A stretch of 64,000 nucleotides of DNA from Candidatus Lustribacter telmatis. Its GTDB lineage: Bacteria; Vulcanimicrobiota; Vulcanimicrobiia; Vulcanimicrobiales; Vulcanimicrobiaceae. Below, piece after piece: positions 26,566-35,849 of the stretch. Numbering within the stretch: position 1 is the stretch's first letter; each line of letters starts with the position of its first letter. Where the stretch lies: NCBI GenBank assembly GCA_003164045.1, contig PLRU01000082.1:42245-106244 (forward strand), written 5' to 3'. The position numbers were made by a program, and so were the translations under genes. A model generated the notes under the pieces. That model made no database searches and was not told the origin of the DNA. It was given only the letters and a program-made list of their open reading frames with translations.

Positions 26566-27639
26566 TCAATTCGCTCCGAACAGGCGATGCCAATCGCGCG
26601 TGTAGCTTGCTCGCGTGCTCTGGTAGTCGGCGGGGCGGATGTTGTAGAGTTTGCGTTCGGGCGGAAACGCGAGCCCGGCGATCGTGGGCGCGGGCGCGTC
26701 GCGCGTAATGCCGTAGGCGCGCACGGCCACGGCGGCGCTGCCGCGCTTACTCGTGATCCAGTTCATGAAGACTTCGGCGGCGTGCGGATGCGGCGCCGTG
26801 ACGCTGATGCCGCCGCTCACGGTGTACGCGGGCACGCCTTCGGGCGGCAGCACCGGCTTGACCGGCGCGCCTTGACCGATGCCGGCCATCGTCGAGTCGA
26901 CACCTTGCAGCGCGACGCTCGTTTCGCCGCGCGACAGATCGGTGAGGACCGGCGCTGCCGATGGTTCGATGCGGACGTTTTGCGTGGCGAGTTTTTCCCA
27001 GTACGCGAGACCGTAGCGCTGCCGCAAAAAGAAATACATACTGTAGGCTGTGCCGCCGGCCTCGATGTTCGGCATGCCGATCTTGCCCTTCCATTTTGGG
27101 TCGAGCATGTCGTTCCACGTTTTCGGCGCGTCTTCGGGCTTCACCACGGCCGAGTTGTACGCGGTCGCCATGATGCCGCGGATGATGCTATACCAACGGC
27201 CGCCGGCGTCGTGGAGCACGGGCTCGAGCGCGTCGAACGACGGCGTGCGATAGGGCCGGAAGAGGCCCAGATCGGCGAGCTTCGCGGTGAGCGTGAGATC
27301 GCTCGTATCCACCCAGTCGGCCGCGAGACGGTGGGCGCCGAACTCCGCACTCACGCGTTGGAACATCGGTTCGGTGGTCAAGCGCAGCGTATCGACTTTG
27401 ATCCCGGTATCGGCGGTAAACTGGTTCACGATCGCGCGCAGCGAGGTCGTCTCGTAGGTGCTGTACATCATCAGCGAGCCCTCGCGCTTCGCCGCGTCGT
27501 ACGTTGCGCCGTCGGCGATTTGCACCCCGTCGATCAGCAAGGGTGCCGGTGCCGCGCGAACGGCGGTACTCGCAAGCAGCAGCAGTGCGAGCGAGAGCGC
27601 CGTCCGGCGGATCAGCGCGTGCCGAATATCTGATGCCAT
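26566..27639 (-). CDS. Family 1 (Fe(III)-type) solute-binding protein, copy B
   Basis: This periplasmic binding protein of the AfuA/FbpA-like type has about 357 residues. The signal peptide is ALIRRTALSLALLLLASTAVRAA. The domain shows EGSLMMYSTYETTSLRAIV, KTWNDMLDPKWKGKIGMPNI and YFFLRQRYGLAYWEKLA. It is clearly paralogous to the gene immediately upstream on the same strand, whose end it overlaps by 28 bases. It probably serves the fused permease and ATPase at 19.8-22.6 kb, which lack a binding protein of this class. Confidence 0.87.
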   Translation of the reverse strand: MASDIRHALIRRTALSLALLLLASTAVRAAPAPLLIDGVQIADGATYDAAKREGSLMMYSTYETTSLRAIVNQFTADTGIKVDTLRLTTEPMFQRVSAEFGAHRLAADWVDTSDLTLTAKLADLGLFRPYRTPSFDALEPVLHDAGGRWYSIIRGIMATAYNSAVVKPEDAPKTWNDMLDPKWKGKIGMPNIEAGGTAYSMYFFLRQRYGLAYWEKLATQNVRIEPSAAPVLTDLSRGETSVALQGVDSTMAGIGQGAPVKPVLPPEGVPAYTVSGGISVTAPHPHAAEVFMNWITSKRGSAAVAVRAYGITRDAPAPTIAGLAFPPERKLYNIRPADYQSTRASYTRDWHRLFGAN

Positions 27640-28688
27640 TCCTTGGTGTAGGCCTCCCGGCTTTGGGTGTAGTCGGTGGGTCGAATGTTGTAGACCTCGC
27701 TCGCCGGCGGAAACGTGAGGCCGGCCATGTTCGGCGTGGGCGAAGCGCTGTTGATGCCGTATGCGCCGCCGGCGGCTAAGACCGCGCCGCCGCGTTTGCT
27801 CGTAATCCAATCAAGCCACAGCTGCGCGGCGTGCGGATGCGGTGCGGTCGACGTGATCCCGCCGCTGATGCCGTATGCCGGCGAACCGCCGGCGGGATGA
27901 ACGATCTTCACCGGCGTGCCGTTGGCGATTTCGCCGACGAGCGACTCTTGCGGTTCGATCGCGATGCTGGTTTCGCCCCGCGCGAGGTCGGTCATCACCG
28001 GCGCGGCCGACGGCACGAGCCGCGGGTCTTGCGCGGCGAGTTTGCGCCAGAAATCGATACCGTATTTCTGACGTAAGAAGAAGTACGCGCTGTAGGTCGT
28101 GCCGCCGGCGTCGATGCTGGCCATGCCGATCTTGCCCTTCCAGCGCGGGTCGAGCAAGTCGGTCCATTTCGCAGGCACGTCGGCAGGTTTCACGACGCCG
28201 GTGTTCACGCCGATGATCATCAAGCTGCGCACGATCATAAACCAATGACCGCCGTCGTCGTGCAGCACGCGCGGCAACCCGCGCATGGCCGGTACGGTGG
28301 AGGTAGCGAAGATTCCGCGTTTTGCGAGCTGATCGGTCAGCGTGATGTCGGTGGTGTCGACCCAATCCGCCGCCAGCCGGTGAGCGGCGTATTCCGCCGT
28401 CACGCGCTCGAACATCGGTTGCGACGTCAAGCGGATCACATCGACGGGCAGGCCGGTATCGGCGGTAAACGCGGCAAGCAGCTTCTTCATCGCCGTCGAT
28501 TCGTACGTGCTGTAGAGGAAGAGCTTCCCGTCTTTTTTCGCGGCGTCGAGGGTCGCCGCATCGGCGATCTCGGCGCCGTCGATCGTGAGTCCGGCGGGTG
28601 CCGCCCCGGCGCGCGCGCCGCCCGCGAGCATGGCGAGGGCGAGGAACAGCGCGAGCGCGCGAGCGTAGACCAGACACATCCGACGCAT
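27612..28688 (-). CDS. Family 1 (Fe(III)-type) solute-binding protein, copy A
   Basis: This is the paralogue of the neighbouring copy, about 358 residues, with a signal peptide around ALALFLALAMLAGGARA. It has the same landmarks: GKLFLYSTYESTAMKKLL, KWTDLLDPRWKGKIGMASI and YFFLRQKYGIDFWRKLA. The start chosen (MRRMCLV) has an AGGGTGG box; six more residues are possible. It lies divergent from the first Rieske oxygenase gene with a 58-base gap. The canonical iron-binding paired tyrosines are not evident, which supports a ligand other than iron. Confidence 0.87.
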   Translation of the reverse strand: MRRMCLVYARALALFLALAMLAGGARAGAAPAGLTIDGAEIADAATLDAAKKDGKLFLYSTYESTAMKKLLAAFTADTGLPVDVIRLTSQPMFERVTAEYAAHRLAADWVDTTDITLTDQLAKRGIFATSTVPAMRGLPRVLHDDGGHWFMIVRSLMIIGVNTGVVKPADVPAKWTDLLDPRWKGKIGMASIDAGGTTYSAYFFLRQKYGIDFWRKLAAQDPRLVPSAAPVMTDLARGETSIAIEPQESLVGEIANGTPVKIVHPAGGSPAYGISGGITSTAPHPHAAQLWLDWITSKRGGAVLAAGGAYGINSASPTPNMAGLTFPPASEVYNIRPTDYTQSREAYTKEWHQIFGTR

Positions 28689-28746
28689 TTGGCCACCCTT
28701 TCGCATGGGGAAGGATGATCCCGTCCGGTCGTGTTACGTGGACCGC

Positions 28747-29997
28747 ATGCTGTCGGTTGAAGAAAACGCCTTCCTGACGCGAACCGGCGCCGGGACGCCG
28801 ATGGGCGACTTCGTCCGCCGTTTTTGGCTGCCGTTTCTGCTCGCGGACGAACTCGTGCCCGACGGGCCGCCGCTGCGCGTGAAGTTACTGGGCGAGCGGC
28901 TCGTTGCGTTTCGCGCGACCGACGGCCAGGTCGGACTCGTCGATGAGTTTTGTCCGCATCGCCGTGCGCCGATGTTCTTCGGCCGCAACGAAGAGGACGG
29001 GTTGCGCTGCGTCTATCACGGCTGGAAGTTCGATCGCGCCGGAACCTGCACCGACATGCCTTCGGAACCGCCCGACTCACTCTTCAAGACGAAGGTGACG
29101 ATTGCGGCATATGAGGTGCGCGAAAAGGCCGGCTTGCTGTGGGCCTATCTCGGGCCGCCCGGAACCGCCGGTGAGGTCCCGCATCACGAGTGGATGGACG
29201 TGCCGGATGCACAGCGGTATCTCGGGCGCTGGGAACAGCAGTCGAACTTCGCACAAGCGATCGAGGGCGAACTCGACTCCGCCCACTTGAGTTCGCTGCA
29301 TCAGCCGCTCGCGGCGCCCGATGTGCCGAAGGCCTCGAGCTTCGGTGCGTATCTGCGCGAAGACGGCGCACCGCGCTGGTCGATTCGCGAGCGCGATTTC
29401 GGACTCACCGTCACCGCGCGCCGCAAGGCCGGCGAGGGCCTGGGATACTTTCGCACCAACCACTTCTTGCTGCCCTGCTGCTCGCTGATCGCGCCCGATC
29501 CGGGCCGGCAGCGGATGATGCGCACCTGGGTGCCGATGGACGACGAGAGGACAGGGGTCATCGGCGTCAACTACTATATGGATAAGCCGCTCTCCGAAGC
29601 GGACCTCGCCGCGTTGCGGGCCGGCGAGAACGGCTTTCCGCTGCCGATTCCCGGCACGCACCGGCCGCAAGCGAATCGCGCGAACGATTACCTGATCGAT
29701 CGCGACGTCCAGCGCACCTCGACGGCGACGGGCATTCGCGGCATTCGCGTGCAGGATCTAGCGATGGTGGAAGGTCTCGGACCGATCGTCGACCGCACCC
29801 GCGAACATCTCGGCTCGAGCGACGCTGCGCTCATCGCGATGCGCCGCTTGCTGATGCGCGGTGCGCACGCGCTGCGCGATAGCGGCGCCGTGCCGCCGGC
29901 AGTGCGCGGCGGCGATCTCTATCACGTGCAGGGCTGGTCGGACGTGCTGACCGACGAAGAGTTCGAGCGCCAGCAAGACCAGCGCATCCTCGTATGA
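28747..29997 (+). CDS. Rieske non-heme iron oxygenase, phthalate-dioxygenase-like
   Basis: This is a ring-hydroxylating oxygenase terminal component of 416 residues. The start MLSVEENAFLTRTGAGTPMG matches the phthalate 4,5-dioxygenase-like family; an ATG 42 bases upstream would add residues without homology. The Rieske cluster ligands are CPHR (Cys, His) and CVYHGW (Cys, His). The mononuclear iron site is in EGELDSAHLSSLH (D-x2-H-x4-H). No reductase or ferredoxin is adjacent, so electrons must come from elsewhere. It is coupled by ATGA to a LivK-type binding protein that may bring in the substrate. Confidence 0.9.
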   Translation: MLSVEENAFLTRTGAGTPMGDFVRRFWLPFLLADELVPDGPPLRVKLLGERLVAFRATDGQVGLVDEFCPHRRAPMFFGRNEEDGLRCVYHGWKFDRAGTCTDMPSEPPDSLFKTKVTIAAYEVREKAGLLWAYLGPPGTAGEVPHHEWMDVPDAQRYLGRWEQQSNFAQAIEGELDSAHLSSLHQPLAAPDVPKASSFGAYLREDGAPRWSIRERDFGLTVTARRKAGEGLGYFRTNHFLLPCCSLIAPDPGRQRMMRTWVPMDDERTGVIGVNYYMDKPLSEADLAALRAGENGFPLPIPGTHRPQANRANDYLIDRDVQRTSTATGIRGIRVQDLAMVEGLGPIVDRTREHLGSSDAALIAMRRLLMRGAHALRDSGAVPPAVRGGDLYHVQGWSDVLTDEEFERQQDQRILV

Positions 29998-31178
29998 TCC
30001 GTCGCGCGTTCGCCACACTTGCGGTTACCGTCGCGCTCGCCGCGCCGGCGTTCGCGCAGCCCGCCCCGGTGAAGATCGATGTGATCCTCTCGCTCACGGG
30101 GAGCACGAGCTTTACCGGCAAGGATCAAGCCGATTCGCTGCGCGTGCTCGAAACGTACACGAACAAGACGGGCGGCATCGGCGGGCGTCCGATGCAGTTC
30201 GTCTATCACGACGATACGTCGAGTCCGCAGGTAGCGGTGCAGCTCGCTAACCAGATCATCGCAGCCAAGGCTGCCGTAATGCTCGGACCCAGCGTGACGG
30301 GGACGTGCCAAGCCGTTGCGGCCATCGTCGTCGATCGCGGCCCCGTGTCGTATTGCTTCGCGCCGCCGATCGGTCCGCCGGCAAACTCCTACGTGTTTGC
30401 GGCTAGTATGCCGGCCGTTGTCGCCGATGGCTCGATCATCAAGTACTTGCGCTTGCGCGGCTTCCGGCGCTTCGCGTTCGTCATCTCGAACGACGCATCC
30501 GGGCAGACGAACGAGAAAGCGGCCGATGCCGCACTCGCGCTCCCCGAGAACGCCGCAATCCATGTGGTGGAGCGCGAGTATTTTGCGCCGTCGGCCGTCA
30601 GCATTTCCGCGCAGGCTGCCAAGATCAAAGCCTCCGACGCCGACGTGGTCGTCGTGTGGTGCGCCGGCGCGCCGTTCGGCACGGTGCTGCGCTCGCTCAA
30701 CGACGCGAACATCACCTTACCCGTGATGACGACGGGCGCGAATTACAGCCCGGTGCAGCTGGCACAGTACGTGTCGTTCTTACCGAAGGACCTCTACTTG
30801 CCGGGCTATCCGTTTCTGGTGCCCGATCTGATCGAAGCGCCGGCGCATAAGGCTGCGATCAAGACCTTTCTCGATCTCTTCCGGAGCGCGGGTCTCGAAC
30901 CGTCGCCGGGGGCCGCGCCGTACGTGTGGGATCCCGCGATGATGGTGATCGCCGGATTACGCAAGCTCGGTCCCGACGCGACCGCGACGCAGCTGCGCGA
31001 TTATATCCTGGGCATTCGCGACTTCACCGGCATCAACGGCCGCTATGATTTCAGTTCGGGAAACCAGCACGGGCTCACCGCTGAATCGCAAGTCATCGTC
31101 CGTTGGGACGCCGCGCGCGCCGCGGGCATCCCGGTCAGCCGTCCCGGCGCCATTCCGCTGGAACCTAAGGGCCGCTAA
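29994..31178 (+). CDS. LivK-type periplasmic binding protein
   Basis: This type I periplasmic binding protein has 394 residues, with a signal peptide FATLAVTVALAAPAFA. Landmarks are SLTGSTSFTG, GGIGGRPMQFVYHDD and DYILGIRDFTGINGRYDF. It holds a Cys pair (C-x15-C, around GTCQAVAA and SYCFAPP) that recurs in the LivK-type protein near 50 kb, suggesting a disulfide and a common subfamily. It starts inside the Rieske gene stop (ATGA), so the two proteins are made together. No permease is nearby. Confidence 0.88.
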   Translation: MIRRAFATLAVTVALAAPAFAQPAPVKIDVILSLTGSTSFTGKDQADSLRVLETYTNKTGGIGGRPMQFVYHDDTSSPQVAVQLANQIIAAKAAVMLGPSVTGTCQAVAAIVVDRGPVSYCFAPPIGPPANSYVFAASMPAVVADGSIIKYLRLRGFRRFAFVISNDASGQTNEKAADAALALPENAAIHVVEREYFAPSAVSISAQAAKIKASDADVVVVWCAGAPFGTVLRSLNDANITLPVMTTGANYSPVQLAQYVSFLPKDLYLPGYPFLVPDLIEAPAHKAAIKTFLDLFRSAGLEPSPGAAPYVWDPAMMVIAGLRKLGPDATATQLRDYILGIRDFTGINGRYDFSSGNQHGLTAESQVIVRWDAARAAGIPVSRPGAIPLEPKGR

Positions 31179-32665
31179 CGCAGGGCCGGCTGCTCTTCGT
31201 AGAGCGTCACGTGCGAGTGTGTTATGCCGTGGCCGGCTTCGATGGCTTGATCGGCCTGCGAGAGCAGATCGTTGAACGACAACCCCTCCGTCGCGACGGC
31301 CGCTCCGATGCGCGCCGCCACGTTCACGAATTCGAGGCCGTCGCGATCGCCGGTTGAGAACGGCTTTTCAAACACGGCGAGAAACGCGCCGAGGCGGCGA
31401 TTCAGTGCGGCCGCGGACGTTGCGCCGGGCAGGCCGATGCCGAACGCATCGCCGCCGAGGCGCCCGACGAATTCGCCGTCACGCGCGACGGCCGCAAGAC
31501 CCGCCGCCGCCTCAACCAGCAGCGCATCGCCGATGAGGTTTCCGTACCTCGCGTTCACCCCGCTGAAGTCGACGAGATCGACGATGGCGACGGAACACGA
31601 TCCCTCGCTCGCGCACGCTGCGCGCGTCAGGGCGCGGAAGCGCGTGCGGTTGATCAAGCCCGTCAAGGCGTCGTGCCGCGATTGATAGAGGATTCGCTCA
31701 GACTGCCACGTCTGCTGATATCGCGCTTGAAGAAACGCAGCGACGATCGACGCATACGAGAGGTCGTCGGAGTCAAACGGCCGATGGATCGGCTCGTGTG
31801 AATTGAAGACGAGAACGTAGTCGTTGCCTCCCGCGCGCATCGGCGCGAGCATCTGGCTGCGAACTTGCAGTTGCTGCAAGCGTTTCAGCGACGCAAGGGC
31901 GGGTTCGAGCTGCACGTCGTCCCAGGCGATGGCCGATCCGTGATCGCGCGCGATGCCCACGGTCATTTCGGTCAGCGGAAAACGCGAGCCGAGCGGCGGG
32001 CTGAGGCGATCGACGTGCATGCGCCGCTCGCCGACCGCCTCGAGCACGCACTCGGTCCCATCGATGCGGAACAGCGCGGCGTAAAAGCGTTCGCCCGGCC
32101 GCACCGCGGCGGCGCTTTGCGTAAGGAACGCGCGCAGGATATCTTCTTCGCCGAACTGCGGGTTCGTCGCGATGCCGCAGAGAGCTTCCAAGCGGGCGGC
32201 GTGGTCGCGAGAGCGCCGTTCCTCGTTGCTCAGCGAGATCGTTAGATCGCCGACCCGCGCTGCTAGCCGCTTGCGGGCATCTTGGAGCGCGAGAAACGTC
32301 CCGACGCGCGTCACGAACTCGCGCGGATCGACCGGCTTCTCGACAAAGTCGTTCACGCCGGCGTCCAGCGCCGCATAGCGCGCCGAACGGTCGGCATCGC
32401 CCGTCACCATGATGATCGGCGTCAATTGCGTCGCCGCACGGTCGCGCAAGATGCGCGTCACCTCGATCCCGTCGGGCGCCGGCATGCGGAAATCGACGAT
32501 GAAGCAATCGACGTCGTGCGTATCCGACCACGCCAGCGCTTCGGTTGACGAGGAAAAGGAATGCGTCGTGACGTTCGGCAGCCGCTCGAGTAAGAGTGCG
32601 TGCGTCCGCAGATTCAAGCGCGAATCGTCGATCAGCACGACGTGCTGCTTAACGCTCGAAATCAC
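31175..32665 (-). CDS. Response regulator with GAF-like and degenerate GGDEF domains
   Basis: This 496-residue output protein of the phosphorelay has a receiver domain at residues 1-125 (phospho-acceptor Asp58 in IVDFRMPAPDG, KP at 110-111), a GAF-like sensor at about 165-320, and a GGDEF domain at about 330-490. The active-site motif is GGDAF (404-408) in place of GGDEF, so the metal/catalytic Glu is Ala and diguanylate cyclase activity is probably lost. It may bind GTP or c-di-GMP or act as an adaptor. The GTG start overlaps the hybrid kinase stop (GTGA). It converges with the LivK-type gene with a 4-base overlap. Confidence 0.88.
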   Translation of the reverse strand: MISSVKQHVVLIDDSRLNLRTHALLLERLPNVTTHSFSSSTEALAWSDTHDVDCFIVDFRMPAPDGIEVTRILRDRAATQLTPIIMVTGDADRSARYAALDAGVNDFVEKPVDPREFVTRVGTFLALQDARKRLAARVGDLTISLSNEERRSRDHAARLEALCGIATNPQFGEEDILRAFLTQSAAAVRPGERFYAALFRIDGTECVLEAVGERRMHVDRLSPPLGSRFPLTEMTVGIARDHGSAIAWDDVQLEPALASLKRLQQLQVRSQMLAPMRAGGNDYVLVFNSHEPIHRPFDSDDLSYASIVAAFLQARYQQTWQSERILYQSRHDALTGLINRTRFRALTRAACASEGSCSVAIVDLVDFSGVNARYGNLIGDALLVEAAAGLAAVARDGEFVGRLGGDAFGIGLPGATSAAALNRRLGAFLAVFEKPFSTGDRDGLEFVNVAARIGAAVATEGLSFNDLLSQADQAIEAGHGITHSHVTLYEEQPALR

Positions 32666-35472
32666 GACGCCGCCAACGCCACGGGCAGCCAGCGCTCGAG
32701 GACGTCGCGCAGGGCTTCGATCTCGAGCGGTTTGGCGAGGTAGTCATCCATGCCGGCATCGATGCATGCCCGCCGGTCGCGTTCGAGTGCGTTCGCGGTG
32801 AGCGCGATGATCGTCAAGTGCGTACCGCTATCTATTTCGGCGGCGCGAATGGTGCGCGCGGCGGCCAGCCCGTCGATTTCCGGCATCTGCATATCCATCA
32901 AGACCAGGTCGTAGTGCGTGCGCGCGACGGCGGCGATTGCTTCCGCGCCGTTCACCACGGCGTCGGCCTCGAAGCCCAGTTCCTTGAGCTGCAAGAGCGC
33001 GACCCGGCGGTTCACGGCTTGATCTTCCGCCAGAAGAATGCGCGCCGTATAGGTCTCGGTGCGCGGCCTGGTCCGTCGCGGTTCGAGCGTGGCGGCCGAC
33101 CCGGCGGCGATTTTGCTGAGGGCGTTGTAGAGGGCGGACGGCTCGACGGGCTTGAGCAGATAGGCGCTGAAGCCGGCGTCGTGTGCCGCATCCGAACGTC
33201 CGCGCGCGTCAAATGCCGTCACGAGGATCAGCGCGGGTTTGCCGAAGGCGGGATCGGCTGTGATCTCGCTGCCGAGCATGAAGCCGTCTTTTTGGGGCAT
33301 CACATAATCGAGCAGGACGACGTCGAAAGGCCGGCCGGCCGCCACCGCCTCGGTGAGCATCGCGAGCGCGCGGTCGGGGCTGTCGGTGTCGATGGTCGCG
33401 AGGCCCCACGACGACAAGTATCCCGTCAGCGCTCGGCGCGCGACCGCATTGTCGTCCACGATCAGTGCGCGTAGTCCCTTAAGCGAGCTCGAGAGAACCG
33501 GATCGTTCGTCGGCGCGATCGGTTCGGCGTGGCTGAAAGCGGCGCTGAACGTGAAGACCGAACCACCGGGGGCGTTCGCGCGAACGCCGATTTCGCCGCC
33601 CATGAGCTCGACGAGCCGGCGCGATATCGCAAGTCCGAGGCCCGTTCCGCCGTAGCGGCGCGTCATGGATCCGTCGCCTTGCACGAATGCGTTGAAGAGT
33701 TTGTCGCGCACGTCTTCGGGGATGCCGATGCCGGTATCGGTGACGTCGAAGCGCAAGACGCTCGTTTCACCGTCATCGTCTTCAAGCCGCGCGCTGATGC
33801 GCACTTCGCCGTGTTCGGTGAACTTGACCGCGTTGCCGACGAGGTTGATCAAGATCTGCCGCAAGCGCGTGGGATCGCCCTTGACCGTTGCCGGAAGGCG
33901 TGGTGAGAGCGCGACTGTCAGGCCGAGTCCCTTGCCTTCGGCCGTGGAGCGGAGCAGCTTTTCCACGCCGTTTACGACGTGCGCCGGGTCGAACACGATC
34001 GATTCGAGAGCGACTTTTCCCGCCTCCATCTTGGAGAAATCCAAGATGTCGTTGATGATCGTCAGGAGCGAGTGCGCCGACTCGCGTACCGTTACCGCGA
34101 ATTCGCGCTGATCGCCTGCGAGCGGCGTGCGCAGGAGCAAATCGCTCATGCCGATGATGCCGTTCATCGGAGTGCGAATCTCGTGACTCATCGTGGCGAC
34201 GAATTCGCTCTTCAATCGCGAGGCTTCGATTGCATGGTCGAGCGCTTGCGCGATCTCTTTTCGCGCGATGAACCGCTCGGTGATGTCGCGGCTCGTCGAA
34301 ACATAGAGCCGCCGGCCCTCGATCTCGAGCATGCGTCCGTAGACTTCAACCGGAAACGAGCTGCCGTCTTTACGCCAATACTCGCGTTCGAAGAGCAATC
34401 CGCGCTCGAGCGTTTCGTCGGTCGCGGCGATCCGGCCGACCGATCCCTGTAGCATCGAGAGTGGCGATCCGATCAGTTCGTCGCGGGCGTAACCGAAGGC
34501 GTCGACGGCGGCCGAGTTGGCCTCGACAATTTCCATGCTGTCGCGGTCCATGAACATGATGATGTCGCGTGTGCTCTCGGAGAGTGCGCGAAAATGTGCG
34601 AGCGTTTCATGCGACTTCTGCAGGTCGGTATTCGCGGCGCCCAGCAGCCGGCGCAATCGCACGATATCGCCGACGAACGCCATGAGGACGACCGATGATG
34701 AAAGCATCATGAAAAGCTTGCCGATGTACCAGCCGTACGAAAAACGGTCGGCCGAGACGCCCATGAACGTATCGAGAATGGAGCACAGCATTGCGATGCA
34801 GAGCCACAACGAGAGCGTGGTGCGCATTCGCGTAGCGTCGTAGAGACGCCAGAGCGCGAAAGCGCCGAAGAGCAACAGCAGCGGCAGGATTCCGAAGGTT
34901 ACCGCGGGGCCGAAGTGCCCATCCACCACGAGCGGTGGGATCGACTGGTCGAAAATGACGATGGCAATGGTTGCCGCCGCCGCGACGAGCAAACACAGAG
35001 CGATCCCAAACGAGATGAAGATCGGAACGTCGGCCGGCTCGACGGCATCGCGCTTGCGATACGCGGCTACGGCCGCGAGCAGCAGCGCCGGAAACGATGC
35101 GTGCCAGACGAGCCAGAGCATCAGCGAGGAATGGGGAACCGCGCCGAAGAGACCCGTCGGTGAGAACACGCCCGGGAAGACTAACAGATACGGAACCGCG
35201 ATGGCGGCTTCGAAGGCGTACGCCGCGGCCAGGATGGCGAGCCAGCGCGAACGGATGTACGAGAATTCAAGAAACAGCACGTACGACGAGAGGATTTCCG
35301 TCGCCATGACGATGCCGATCAACAGCGGCAAGACCATGGGCAGTACGGGCCCCGGCGTTCGTCCAAGGGCCGACGCGCAGCCGGCGACGAGAATGAGGAT
35401 GCCGCCGGTCCCAACCGTCACGTTCCGAACGCGCGTGCCCGTGCGCAGGGTGACGAAGCTTGGCTCGATCAC
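32662..35472 (-). CDS. Membrane hybrid histidine kinase (7-8 TM, PAS, HisKA, HATPase, two receivers)
   Basis: This 936-residue sensor kinase has a seven- or eight-helix membrane module, MASE-like, at residues about 20-270. A PAS domain follows at about 295-405 (YARDELIGSPLSML, RDITERF), then HisKA with phospho-His430 in MSHEIRTPMNGIIG and an ATPase domain (NAVKFTEHG, DTGIGIPED, GGTGLGLAI). Two receivers follow, with Asp722 and Asp860. It has no Hpt of its own; the Hpt is the separate gene upstream. GTG starts and GTGA overlaps tie it to both neighbours. The membrane module probably senses a small hydrophobic or redox signal, but this is inference. Confidence 0.92.
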   Translation of the reverse strand: MIEPSFVTLRTGTRVRNVTVGTGGILILVAGCASALGRTPGPVLPMVLPLLIGIVMATEILSSYVLFLEFSYIRSRWLAILAAAYAFEAAIAVPYLLVFPGVFSPTGLFGAVPHSSLMLWLVWHASFPALLLAAVAAYRKRDAVEPADVPIFISFGIALCLLVAAAATIAIVIFDQSIPPLVVDGHFGPAVTFGILPLLLLFGAFALWRLYDATRMRTTLSLWLCIAMLCSILDTFMGVSADRFSYGWYIGKLFMMLSSSVVLMAFVGDIVRLRRLLGAANTDLQKSHETLAHFRALSESTRDIIMFMDRDSMEIVEANSAAVDAFGYARDELIGSPLSMLQGSVGRIAATDETLERGLLFEREYWRKDGSSFPVEVYGRMLEIEGRRLYVSTSRDITERFIARKEIAQALDHAIEASRLKSEFVATMSHEIRTPMNGIIGMSDLLLRTPLAGDQREFAVTVRESAHSLLTIINDILDFSKMEAGKVALESIVFDPAHVVNGVEKLLRSTAEGKGLGLTVALSPRLPATVKGDPTRLRQILINLVGNAVKFTEHGEVRISARLEDDDGETSVLRFDVTDTGIGIPEDVRDKLFNAFVQGDGSMTRRYGGTGLGLAISRRLVELMGGEIGVRANAPGGSVFTFSAAFSHAEPIAPTNDPVLSSSLKGLRALIVDDNAVARRALTGYLSSWGLATIDTDSPDRALAMLTEAVAAGRPFDVVLLDYVMPQKDGFMLGSEITADPAFGKPALILVTAFDARGRSDAAHDAGFSAYLLKPVEPSALYNALSKIAAGSAATLEPRRTRPRTETYTARILLAEDQAVNRRVALLQLKELGFEADAVVNGAEAIAAVARTHYDLVLMDMQMPEIDGLAAARTIRAAEIDSGTHLTIIALTANALERDRRACIDAGMDDYLAKPLEIEALRDVLERWLPVALAAS

Positions 35473-35849
35473 GGGGCGAAGATGCCCGCGTTTGCGGCTA
35501 CGCGCGCTTCCCAGGAGCGGTGCGTCACGCGCACGTCTTCGAGCGCTGCGCCGACGATCGCCAATTCGCCGGCGAGAACGTCCCGCGTGGACGAGGCGTC
35601 CGGCGCCGTCGCCGTTTGGAGGCGCGCTGCCGCGTCGCGCAGATTGGCCGCGCCGACGTTTCCAGCGATGCCTTTGAGGGCGTGGGCCAGCTCGTTCACC
35701 TGTGCGATGTCGTTCGACTGCAGGCAGTCACCGAGTGCGTCCACGATCGGCACGGCATCTTCGAGAAGCATGCCGATCAACTCAACCGCGAGCGCATCGT
35801 CGCCGCCGCAAACCGCTTGGATGCGCGCGCGATCGACGGCAACGCTCAC
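35469..35849 (-). CDS. Stand-alone Hpt phosphotransfer protein
   Basis: This 126-residue histidine phosphotransfer protein is a helical bundle with the phosphorylated His56 in LAHALKGIAGNVGA. It would carry phosphate from the receiver domains of the hybrid kinase to the response regulators flanking it. It overlaps the HD-GYP regulator stop upstream and the kinase start downstream by GTGA each. The C-terminal 40 residues are less conserved. Confidence 0.85.
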   Translation of the reverse strand: MSVAVDRARIQAVCGGDDALAVELIGMLLEDAVPIVDALGDCLQSNDIAQVNELAHALKGIAGNVGAANLRDAAARLQTATAPDASSTRDVLAGELAIVGAALEDVRVTHRSWEARVAANAGIFAP

